Assembly: GCA_002451015.1 (NCBI GenBank)
Contig: DKBB01000328.1
Span: forward strand, 5,683 to 12,760
Direction of reading: 5' to 3'
Origin: Acidobacteria bacterium UBA6911
GTDB taxonomy: Bacteria > Acidobacteriota > UBA6911
Length of the DNA: 7,078 bases
Position 1 is the first letter of the stretch. Each line of letters opens with the position of its first letter. A model generated the notes under the pieces. It was not told the origin of the DNA. It did not search any database and was given only the letters and a program-made list of their open reading frames with translations. Below are positions 1 through 5,404 of this stretch, piece by piece. The position numbers and the translations under genes are program-made.

Positions 1-14
1 GCATTCCGGCTTTT

Positions 15-29
15 TCCCGTAATACGGGA
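15..29. repeat. Small perfect hairpin just past the Omp85 gene
   Basis: TCCCGT-AAT-ACGGGA forms a 6-bp perfect stem with a 3-nt loop, a few bases beyond the stop codon of the minus-strand Omp85 gene. Read on the minus strand it is followed by A residues, not a U-tract, so it does not meet the intrinsic-terminator pattern. It could protect or mark the mRNA 3' end, or be chance. Confidence 0.3.
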
Positions 30-32
30 TCG

Positions 33-1349
33 CTAGCGAACCCGCAATCTTTGTTTCTGCGCTTTCCAGCCCAGTGAAATGTGACGGTTTATACCCTGGC
101 CGGATTCCCCAAATGCGAAATCAAAACGAACGACATCGATGAAAGGGACGAGAACTCTCAAACCGAATCCATAGCCGTCAATGAAATTATTCAACGCAAA
201 CTGGCTTTTGCGGTCCCATGCGATTCCAAAATCGCCGAATGCAGCCAGTTGGATTCCCAGATAAAAGTTTACGCCTTTGAAGGCAAAAGCCCGGGGCTCC
301 ATTAAAAGAAACCTATACTCCGCCGTATTAATGAATTGACTCTTGCCATGCTGGGAATCTAATTCCCATCCGCGGATTGTGTTGCTGCCTCCCAGATGGA
401 AATCCTGGTGGATCGGGATTTTCTCCCCTACAGTTCCGGTGCGATAGGTGGTCAGGGAATAAAAAGCCAGAGAGTGTCTCCCGACCAAATGCTGGTACCG
501 GCGGATATCGAGAGTAAAACTCCAGAAGTCCGAGGAACCGCCCAGAAAGCCCCCGCTTTTAGCGACTTCAAATTCATTCCACCATCCCCGTTTGGGGAGT
601 GTCCAGAAATCCCGGCTGTCATATCCCAGGTAAAAAGCCAGGGTTGGAATGGTATCCCTTCCTTCCGGAGAAAGCGTTATGCCGTCGGTATCCGACCTGA
701 CGGTGTACAATCCGAAACGTCCGCCGATCCGCCACCTGTCGCCCATATAGCTGCCCATTTGAAGCAGGAAATCGCTGGAGTTTTCTTCGAACTCATCCAA
801 TGAGTTATATCGGTCTCGATAATCATACTCAAACCGATAGGAACCGTGATTCCCCCAGAACCATGGATTTTCAATAAGAAACCTAAAGTGAGTTTCTTCG
901 CCGAATTTTGCCGAAGTAGCGATGGAAATATCCCGCCCACGAAGGTTGAGGGCTCTAAAACTGACACCGGCGGTGAAACCGCTTTCATCACTACTGTCAA
1001 AGCTGGGAGAGGGGAAATAAGGCAGTGTTTCCTTCACCTGGATATCCAGGATTATTCCGTCCGTTTCCTGTATCGGTTCAATCTTGACATCGCTGAAAAT
1101 ACCTAAACGATCGAGCCTCTCGATATCCTTATCGATTTTCATTTCCGAATGGGGTTCCCCGACTTTCGACACCAGTTCGCGAATGACTATTTCACGCTTG
1201 GTACGGTGCAGGCTGTCCGTCCGTATCTCTTTGACTATTCCGGAGGAACCCTGTTCGTTAGCGGTTCGAGTTGTTGCTGAAACCGCCGACACATTAGGCC
1301 ACAAACAGAATGCGGAAAATAAGAGGATCCGTATATATCGAAAATTCAC
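33..1349 (-). CDS. Single-POTRA Omp85 family outer membrane protein (BamA/TamA-like, D15 surface antigen domain)
   Basis: This is a 438-residue outer-membrane beta-barrel of the Omp85 superfamily, whose members insert or translocate proteins or lipids at the outer membrane. Residues 1-25 form a signal peptide (Arg-containing n-region, hydrophobic ILLFSAFCLW core, AVSA cleavage site). Residues about 37-108 look like one POTRA domain (helix with KDIERLDRLGIFSDVKI, then a beta pair ending in LDIQVKE). Residues about 122-430 are alternating barrel strands. Family hallmarks are the YDSRD motif (243-247), PKRGW (252-256) and GGSNTIRGW (320-328), whose Arg326 matches the conserved (V/I)RG(F/Y/W) loop-6 arginine. 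BamA normally has five POTRAs and TamA three, so this is a short, one-POTRA member and should not be called BamA. The start is GTG: an in-frame stop lies four codons upstream and this start gives a clean signal peptide, though the Shine-Dalgarno (AGCAGA) is weak. A basic tail, QKQRLRVR, follows the presumed last strand. The exact substrate is unknown. Confidence 0.88.
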   Translation of the reverse strand: MNFRYIRILLFSAFCLWPNVSAVSATTRTANEQGSSGIVKEIRTDSLHRTKREIVIRELVSKVGEPHSEMKIDKDIERLDRLGIFSDVKIEPIQETDGIILDIQVKETLPYFPSPSFDSSDESGFTAGVSFRALNLRGRDISIATSAKFGEETHFRFLIENPWFWGNHGSYRFEYDYRDRYNSLDEFEENSSDFLLQMGSYMGDRWRIGGRFGLYTVRSDTDGITLSPEGRDTIPTLAFYLGYDSRDFWTLPKRGWWNEFEVAKSGGFLGGSSDFWSFTLDIRRYQHLVGRHSLAFYSLTTYRTGTVGEKIPIHQDFHLGGSNTIRGWELDSQHGKSQFINTAEYRFLLMEPRAFAFKGVNFYLGIQLAAFGDFGIAWDRKSQFALNNFIDGYGFGLRVLVPFIDVVRFDFAFGESGQGINRHISLGWKAQKQRLRVR

Positions 1350-1383
1350 AAATCTGCTTTATGTGCATGAACTGCCTGCCCAA

Positions 1384-1439
1384 TTCTAATTATCAAGGGC
1401 AGATAATTCGAAATAAAAAACCGTAAGGGGAGATAATTC
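1384..1439. repeat. Operator-like inverted and direct repeat cluster
   Basis: An imperfect dyad TTCTAATTATC (1384-1394) / GATAATTCGAA (1402-1412), 10 of 11 positions paired around a 7-nt centre, starts 34 bp upstream of the Omp85 GTG. Its right arm also belongs to a direct repeat: AAGGGSAGATAATTC occurs at 1395-1409 and 1425-1439 with 14 of 15 identical bases and a 30-bp period (about three helical turns). So the half-site ATAATTC or its reverse occurs three times. This looks like a regulator binding array or, in the minus-strand mRNA, a leader hairpin. The order ATTATC...GATAAT is the reverse of the usual Fur-box arrangement, so no regulator is assigned. Confidence 0.45.
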
Positions 1440-1464
1440 TGGTCCTCTATTCTTGCAATCCTTG

Positions 1465-1491
1465 CCGGTTACCTCAGGGAGGTGAATCCGG
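1465..1491. repeat. Two-part GC-rich dyad
   Basis: The inner perfect stem ACCTC-AGG-GAGGT (1471-1483) is flanked by CCGG (1465-1468) and CCGG (1488-1491), which can pair as an outer stem across a TT/GAAT internal loop. No T-run follows on either strand, so it is not called a terminator. It would fall in the long 5' leader of the Omp85 mRNA if the promoter at 1602-1628 is used. Confidence 0.3.
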
Positions 1492-1601
1492 GGAAGGGAA
1501 TGATTGCCGGAACATGCCAAGATAGTATCGAAAATCCCTATCGGGGCAATCCCTATTGGCTTCGACGCGTAAATCCCCCAATAAGCCTATCAGAGAGAGG
1601 A

Positions 1602-1628
1602 ATTATAACAGCTCAATTCTTATCACAA
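1602..1628 (-). promoter_or_regulatory. Candidate sigma70-type promoter for the Omp85 gene
   Basis: The minus strand carries a perfect -10 hexamer TATAAT (1602-1607). The best -35 match is TTGTGA (1623-1628) with a short 15-bp spacer, so the -35 is only modest. Predicted initiation near 1595 would give a leader of roughly 245 nt that contains the dyads at 1465-1491 and 1384-1412. Confidence is limited by the spacing. Confidence 0.35.
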
Positions 1629-1693
1629 AATTAATTATGATTCTTACGCTACCCGCGCAGGTCTGGCGAGGAAGCCTTTGCATCTGTTGAATC

Positions 1694-2308
1694 CTACTTG
1701 ACGAGGCCTTTTTTCCGGAGTTCCTTGCCGATAACTTCCGCAATTTCATCGATCAAACTGGAAACAGTCTCGGGATTCTTACTTTCGCTGATCCCTACCC
1801 ATAGAAGCTTGTCGTCTGTTATGGAGAAAATTGTCGTTTCCAATTTAATGATGCGCTCCTCTTGAATGTAACTTTTGGAATAACCCGCCCCTAGCCAGGC
1901 CGAATTGTAATAATCATAGTAACTATAATAATAGTTTGGATAGGGAGCGGAGGCATAGTCGATCTTGTCTTCTATTTCAAGCAGCCGCAGAACAATGGCT
2001 CCATCGTACCCATCCTCACGCAATCTTTCTTTCGTACGTTCCACATCCTTCCACTCTCCCTCGCGCAGCACAATGTAGGACGGATAAGCCTGGACTCGTT
2101 TTACGTTTCTGACAATAGCTTCTTCGGCAGTTTCACGCGTCTGTTCGTCATCAATAACTGCCACAACGATAGGTTTGGAAAACTGGTAGTTGCCTGCATC
2201 CGGATCAGCCCAGCTGTGTATCAGTTTGGACTTGTCACAACCTGCCAGGAAGATTAAGGATATGGTAGTCAGCGACAGCAGTAATATTTGCGGCACTATT
2301 CTTTTCAT
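1694..2308 (-). CDS. Envelope lipoprotein, DUF4136-like, with Tyr-rich segment
   Basis: This is a 204-residue predicted lipoprotein. Residues 1-23 are a type II signal peptide (MKRIV n-region, hydrophobic core) with lipobox LAGC; Cys24 would be the lipidated residue. After the Cys come a short motif (HSWADPDAG, 31-39), a beta/alpha start (KPIVVAVIDDEQTRETAEEAIV), a second helical part (90-100), DGAIVLRLLEIEDKI, a strikingly Tyr-rich stretch (123-143, nine Tyr), then KLETTIFSITDDKLLWVGISES and a C-terminal helix. This order matches small DUF4136-type lipoproteins as I remember them; their molecular role is not established. I chose the ATG at 2308 because AGAGAGG sits 8 nt upstream and the lipobox then falls at a normal position. 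The in-frame ATG at 2335 lacks a well-spaced ribosome binding site. The residue after the Cys is Asp, which in enterobacteria is an inner-membrane retention signal; whether that rule holds here is unknown. Confidence 0.85.
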   Translation of the reverse strand: MKRIVPQILLLSLTTISLIFLAGCDKSKLIHSWADPDAGNYQFSKPIVVAVIDDEQTRETAEEAIVRNVKRVQAYPSYIVLREGEWKDVERTKERLREDGYDGAIVLRLLEIEDKIDYASAPYPNYYYSYYDYYNSAWLGAGYSKSYIQEERIIKLETTIFSITDDKLLWVGISESKNPETVSSLIDEIAEVIGKELRKKGLVK

Positions 2309-2428
2309 GGTTCCAGCCTCTCTTTTTAATTTCATCCTTAAAATAAATTCGAACCGTATGCCCGGTGTCGATCATCCATATTTTTTACTCTTCTCAACGG
2401 GAAGTGAAAAACCTTGACTTCAAATGGA

Positions 2429-2457
2429 TTTATATAAAATGCGCATCGTCATGGCAA
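2429..2457 (-). promoter_or_regulatory. Sigma70-type promoter for the lipoprotein gene
   Basis: The minus strand reads TTGCCA (2452-2457, 5 of 6 to TTGACA), a 17-bp spacer, then TATAAA (2429-2434, 5 of 6 to TATAAT). Initiation near 2422 would leave a leader of about 114 nt before the ATG at 2308. This is the best promoter match in the window. A weaker opposite-facing candidate (TTGACT 2414-2419, TAAAAT 2435-2440, 15-bp spacer) overlaps it on the plus strand. Confidence 0.6.
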
Positions 2458-2621
2458 TATTGGATTTCACATTCGTTTCATTACGGTTGCAGGTTTAGGT
2501 GCGATTTATTCATTATCTTTTGCTCGCTGTAAGTATACCACCGGTTCATGAAGTTCGGGAGATTCAGCCCCGGACGACCGTATCCATATCCAAGGCAAAT
2601 TGGAATATTTTAAAATTTCTT

Positions 2622-2634
2622 TAACAACTTGTTA
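2622..2634. repeat. 13-bp dyad in AT-rich upstream region
   Basis: TAACAA-C-TTGTTA is a perfect dyad around one central base, lying in AT-rich DNA about 245 bp upstream of the barrel gene. It has the size and symmetry of a dimeric repressor site, but only one copy was found and no regulator is encoded nearby. Confidence 0.25.
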
Positions 2635-2759
2635 TTTTTCAATGCTTTAGTTGTTTCAGAGAATGTTTCATATTTTTCACTAACCTGTTCCTAGGTACCC
2701 GGACACATGGTATTATCCGTTCGTGGTAAGGATAGGTTCGGAAGAATGAGCTGCAATGT

Positions 2760-2799
2760 CCCGGGCGAATGCTTATTCGAACCGATGAATAAGCCCCGG
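2760..2799. repeat. Strong bulged hairpin in the leader of the barrel gene
   Basis: A perfect 8-bp inverted repeat, GCTTATTC (2771-2778) / GAATAAGC (2787-2794) with an 8-nt loop, is extended by an outer stem CCGGG (2761-2765) / CCCGG (2795-2799) across a 5-nt one-sided bulge. That gives 13 bp in total. A second CCCGGG (2810-2815) lies just downstream and could compete for the first CCCGGG (2760-2765). No T-run follows, so it is not an intrinsic terminator. It lies 80 nt upstream of the barrel ATG. Confidence 0.5.
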
Positions 2800-2848
2800 A
2801 TATAGAAATCCCGGGATGTGTCACCCTCAGGCTTTAAGAGGTGTTTTC

Positions 2849-2887
2849 ATGAATCCATCACGCTCAAAAGGAGTTCTAGATGCATAG
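2849..2887 (+). CDS. Possible 12-aa leader ORF overlapping the barrel gene start
   Basis: ATG at 2849 is preceded by AAGAGG (2836-2841) at a 7-nt spacing. It opens MNPSRSKGVLDA and stops at TAG (2885-2887), 8 nt inside the downstream gene in another frame. The ribosome binding site of the barrel gene (AAAGGAG, 2867-2873) lies inside this ORF. The arrangement would permit translational coupling or leader-type control. An ORF this short with an SD-like hexamer can arise by chance, and there is no homology evidence. Confidence 0.3.
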   Translation: MNPSRSKGVLDA

Positions 2888-3548
2888 AAGGCTCTTTGTT
2901 TTGGTTGTTTTTTGCATGATTCTGACATGCTCCTGGGTAACCGCCCAAGACTACAAATATGAGTTCAACGGCAGGATAGGCTACACCTTCAGCGAAGGTG
3001 TGGATATCGATCCGGTCGACTATCTCGGCAGCGAGATTACCAAGATCAGTCCCAGCAGCGGTTTTACCTACGGTATAGGGTTCGATTATTTCCTGACCGA
3101 GCAGTTTTCAGCCGGCTTCAACTGGAGTCGGGAACAAAGCAAATTGCGGGCCGATGTCCAAGGGCTGGAAGGCGTGGATTTTACCGACATGAGTGTGGAC
3201 AACTACCACGCCATTCTTACTTATAACTTTTTTGATGAGGGGGAATTTTTCAGACCCTTTGTATTCGGCGGCCTGGGCATGACCCATTATGGTCCGGGCA
3301 AAATCCAAGGGTTTTCTGTTGATGGCGCAACAAAGTTCTCCACCACATGGGGTGGAGGTATAAAGTACTACACTAGCGACCATCTTGGATTCAAGGGTGG
3401 CATCCGATGGACGCCTACATATGTAAGCTCGGATCCCGAGGGCATCTATTGCAGCCCCTATTGGCCAGGCTGGACCTGTTACGTATTGTCAGACTCCAAT
3501 TACTCACACCAGTTTGAGTTGAACGCAGGAATCATCGTACGCTTTTAA
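2880..3548 (+). CDS. Small outer membrane beta-barrel protein (OMP_b-brl type)
   Basis: This is a 222-residue predicted outer-membrane protein. Residues 1-23 are a Sec signal peptide (MHRR n-region, LFVLVVFCMIL core, VTAQ cleavage site). The mature part consists of alternating aromatic/hydrophobic strands: YEFNGRIGYTF (27-37), FTYGIGFDYFL (62-72), FSAGFNWSRE (76-85), DNYHAILTYNFF (107-118), FRPFVFGGLGMTHY (124-137), FSTTWGGGIKYY (153-164), LGFKGGIRWTPTYV (169-182) and a last strand FELNAGIIVRF. It ends in Phe, the usual C-terminal signal recognised by the BAM machinery. The length suits an eight-stranded barrel of the OmpA-transmembrane/OmpW/Opacity size class, with no periplasmic domain. Two cysteines (191, 200) lie in the last large extracellular loop and could form a disulfide. 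The start is set by AAAGGAG 6 nt upstream. Function, whether structural, adhesive or small-solute related, cannot be told from sequence. Confidence 0.85.
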   Translation: MHRRLFVLVVFCMILTCSWVTAQDYKYEFNGRIGYTFSEGVDIDPVDYLGSEITKISPSSGFTYGIGFDYFLTEQFSAGFNWSREQSKLRADVQGLEGVDFTDMSVDNYHAILTYNFFDEGEFFRPFVFGGLGMTHYGPGKIQGFSVDGATKFSTTWGGGIKYYTSDHLGFKGGIRWTPTYVSSDPEGIYCSPYWPGWTCYVLSDSNYSHQFELNAGIIVRF

Positions 3549-3581
3549 TCCGTTCTCAAAGTAATAAAACAGGCAGAGGCT

Positions 3582-3623
3582 TTCCGGGTTTCCGGTTCCC
3601 CGTCGAAAACAAGAAGCCCGGAA
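3582..3623. repeat. Inverted repeat downstream of the barrel gene
   Basis: TTCCGGG (3582-3588) pairs perfectly with CCCGGAA (3617-3623) across a 28-nt loop, with additional nearby TTCCC (3596-3600) / GGGAA (3625-3629) offering an alternative fold. It starts 34 bp after the barrel stop codon and might act as an mRNA 3'-end structure. The long loop and missing T-run make a terminator unlikely. Confidence 0.3.
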
Positions 3624-3856
3624 CGGGAAAAGAAATACTTGAAGACGCATCCATACTCCCGCAAATAGAGCACCACACATGGGGGAAAACCGTGCCTATT
3701 AGGTAGGGCCGATTACTTCTTGTCAACAAAAGCGTTGAAATTTTTGTCCATACCTCAAAACGTTTTCCTAATCCTGATACATCCATGCAAGGGAGTTTTA
3801 TGCAGAAATTGTTCTGCTTCCACTTCTGGTTGATAATTCAATCTTAGCAATGACAA

Positions 3857-3862
3857 TATAAT
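3857..3862 (+). promoter_or_regulatory. Candidate -10 box for the carrier gene
   Basis: A perfect TATAAT lies 64 bp upstream of the carrier ATG. The -35 region at 16-18 bp spacing is poor; the nearest resemblance, TTGATA (3830-3835), is 21 bp away, which is too far. If it is real, it needs an activator or a tolerant sigma factor. The predicted leader is short, roughly 58 nt. Confidence 0.3.
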
Positions 3863-3926
3863 CCCTTTAAAGTATTTATTCTTGCTATCATAAAAGCAGA
3901 CCGATCAAATACCCTTAGGATTTGAA

Positions 3927-5360
3927 ATGGGGATAGAACGAGGAAAGAACGTCCTGGATAAATTTCTCAGCCTGTTTGCCGAGGTAAGAGGCGGAGAGGG
4001 ATTCCAGGCTGTTCTGCTTTTCCTGAATATTTTTCTGATCCTGACTTCCTATTACATCATGAAACCTGTCCGGGAAGCCCTGATCCTTGCCGGCGGGGGC
4101 GCAGAAATTAAAAGCTATGCGGCTGCCGGCCAGGCTATCCTGTTCCTTGGCGCCGTACCGTTGTACGCCGTACTGGCGAACCGGTTTCCGAGGCGCAAGC
4201 TGATCAATACGGTCACGATATTCTTCGTGGGCTGCCTTGTTCTTTTTTATGTCCTGGCCCTGGTCAAAATCCCCCTGGGAGTCATCTTTTTTCTCTGGAT
4301 CGGCATCTTCAACATGATGGTTCCAGCCCAATTCTGGGCTTTTGCCAACGACCTGTACACTCCCGAAGCCGGCAAGCGCATTTTTGTAATCATCGCTTTC
4401 GGCGCCTCCACGGGTGCCGTGCTGGGCGGAATTATTACCGATTTTCTTATCGAACCGCTTGGCGTATACCAGCTGTTGCTTGTAGCCGATGTGGTGCTGT
4501 TCGCAAGTCTTATAATCACCAATATCGTAGAGTCCCGCGTCAAAAAAACACCATCAGGAAATAACTATCCTGGGCGTGAAAATAACGATGCCCCGTTTAA
4601 AAAGGGCGGCGCCTTCAAATTGGTGTTCCGGACAAAGTACCTCCTGTTCCTCGCATTGCTGATAATGTTTCTGAACTGGGTCAATACTACCGGAGAATAC
4701 ATATTGGGCCGGACCGTGAAGCAAACTGCGGAAGAACTGGTATCGGCAGAGGAAGTCCGGAACCTTGCGGATCAATATGTTTCGGAACATTCCGATTCAG
4801 GAAAGAATGCGGAGACGCTTCGGGCAGAATATTTTCTGGAATACACGGAAAAATATATCGGCAATTTTTATGCAAAGTTCTATACCGTTGTGAACATCAC
4901 CGGGCTTCTGCTGCAAATGTTTATCGTGTCCAGGATTTTGAAATACTTCGGGGTGCGCATTGCGCTCTGCATTCTTCCCTTCATCGCACTCGGGGGATAT
5001 TTCATCATGGCCTTCTTCCCGGTCCTGAGCATTATTCGCTGGGCGAAAACCGCCGAAAACTCCACCGACTACTCCCTGCAGAACACAGTCCGACAGGTAT
5101 TGTTTCTACCCACGACCCGGGAACAGAAATACAAAGCCAAGCAGGCCATCGACACCTTTTTCGTTCGCATGGGGGACGTTCTTTCGGCCGTGCTGGTGTA
5201 CGCGGGCACAACCTGGCTGGCATTCGGGACCAAGCAATTCGCACTCACCTGCTTCGGCCTGGTAATGGTCTGGCTCGTATTTGCATTACTGATCGGAATC
5301 GAGTACAGGAGGCGGACCGCCCGATCCGCCGAATCCGCCAGAGTCGGCACCCTCTTGTAG
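3927..5360 (+). CDS. ATP/ADP translocase-like carrier (NTT/Tlc, AAA family), MFS fold
   Basis: This 477-residue integral inner-membrane carrier resembles the nucleotide transporter (NTT/Tlc, Npt1/Npt2) family, best known from Rickettsia, Chlamydia and plastids, where it exchanges ATP for ADP or imports nucleotides. Hydrophobic segments lie near residues 27-45, 62-84, 93-112, 115-138, 151-172, 182-200, 235-255, 313-337, 344-366, 413-431 and 436-458, so 11 are clear and a twelfth is probable. Family-like blocks are YYIMKPVREALIL (42-54), AQFWAFANDLYTPEAGKRIF (134-153), GASTGAVLGG (159-168) and KAKQAIDTFFVRMGDVLSA (403-421). A hydrophilic, charged insertion (about 262-310) sits between two membrane segments. 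The start is supported by AGGA (3917-3920) 6 nt upstream. Homologues in free-living bacteria are usually annotated only as MFS or nucleotide transporters, and their substrate is unproven, so ATP/ADP exchange should not be assumed. Nothing in the neighbourhood suggests intracellular parasitism. Confidence 0.82.
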   Translation: MGIERGKNVLDKFLSLFAEVRGGEGFQAVLLFLNIFLILTSYYIMKPVREALILAGGGAEIKSYAAAGQAILFLGAVPLYAVLANRFPRRKLINTVTIFFVGCLVLFYVLALVKIPLGVIFFLWIGIFNMMVPAQFWAFANDLYTPEAGKRIFVIIAFGASTGAVLGGIITDFLIEPLGVYQLLLVADVVLFASLIITNIVESRVKKTPSGNNYPGRENNDAPFKKGGAFKLVFRTKYLLFLALLIMFLNWVNTTGEYILGRTVKQTAEELVSAEEVRNLADQYVSEHSDSGKNAETLRAEYFLEYTEKYIGNFYAKFYTVVNITGLLLQMFIVSRILKYFGVRIALCILPFIALGGYFIMAFFPVLSIIRWAKTAENSTDYSLQNTVRQVLFLPTTREQKYKAKQAIDTFFVRMGDVLSAVLVYAGTTWLAFGTKQFALTCFGLVMVWLVFALLIGIEYRRRTARSAESARVGTLL

Positions 5361-5404
5361 AATTTAAAACGGAAGCCTATCGGACATAACGCGCTATTTC
5401 ATGA
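5361..5404. other. Convergent gap without a clear terminator
   Basis: Only 44 bp separate the stop codons of the convergent carrier and glgX genes. No stem with a T-run on either strand is present. The near-palindrome ATAACGCGCTAT is the only symmetric element. Transcripts from both sides probably overlap at their 3' ends. Confidence 0.45.

Larger units (their letters stand above)
1350..1693. other. Intergenic region upstream of the Omp85 gene
   Basis: This 344-bp gap separates two minus-strand genes. No credible ORF was found. It contains a TATAAT box (1602-1607, minus), a repeat/dyad cluster at 1384-1439, a GC-rich dyad at 1465-1491, and a short direct repeat AATCCCTAT at 1533-1541 and 1548-1556. 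No stem plus U-tract terminator for the upstream lipoprotein gene is visible, so read-through into the Omp85 gene is possible. Confidence 0.6.
2309..2879. other. Divergent intergenic region between lipoprotein and barrel genes
   Basis: These 571 bp separate divergently transcribed envelope genes. They hold a good minus-strand promoter (2429-2457), an AT-rich tract (about 2600-2690) with the dyad TAACAACTTGTTA (2622-2634), a strong bulged hairpin (2760-2799) and a possible 12-codon leader ORF (2849-2887). No convincing plus-strand promoter close to the barrel gene was found. Other short ORFs here lack ribosome binding sites. Confidence 0.6.
3549..3926. other. Intergenic region between barrel gene and carrier gene
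   Basis: This 378-bp gap lies between two plus-strand genes. It contains a 7-bp inverted repeat TTCCGGG (3582-3588) / CCCGGAA (3617-3623), a palindrome AAAACGTTTT (3757-3766), a 6-bp hairpin GCAGAA/TTCTGC (3802-3817) and a TATAAT box (3857-3862). None of the hairpins has a proper U-tract, so no terminator for the barrel gene is called. A minus-strand open frame at 3556-3786 has no ribosome binding site and no recognisable protein character. Confidence 0.6.

Noticed and set aside
15..29. Hairpin after the Omp85 gene considered as an intrinsic terminator
   Set aside because: On the coding (minus) strand the stem is followed by A residues rather than T residues, so the required U-tract is missing.
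1384..1412. Fur box
   Set aside because: The half-sites are ordered ATTATC-N7-GATAAT, opposite to the GATAAT-N-ATTATC arrangement of a Fur box, and the centre is too long.
2548..2613. Plus-strand 21-codon ORF in the divergent region
   Set aside because: The sequence before the ATG (ACCACCGGTTC) has no ribosome binding site, and no supporting context was found.
2707..2805. Plus-strand 32-codon ORF upstream of the barrel gene
   Set aside because: It has no properly spaced Shine-Dalgarno and it traverses the hairpin. Nothing in the peptide is recognisable.
2639..2824. Minus-strand 61-codon open frame in the divergent intergenic region
   Set aside because: It would start at GTG with the only SD-like bases (TGAGG) directly abutting it, runs through the hairpin at 2760-2799, and gives a low-complexity, Arg/His/Ser-rich product without family resemblance.
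3556..3786. Minus-strand 76-codon open frame in the gap before the carrier
   Set aside because: The bases before its ATG (CTCCCTTGC) offer no ribosome binding site, the protein has no recognisable character, and it runs over inverted repeats.
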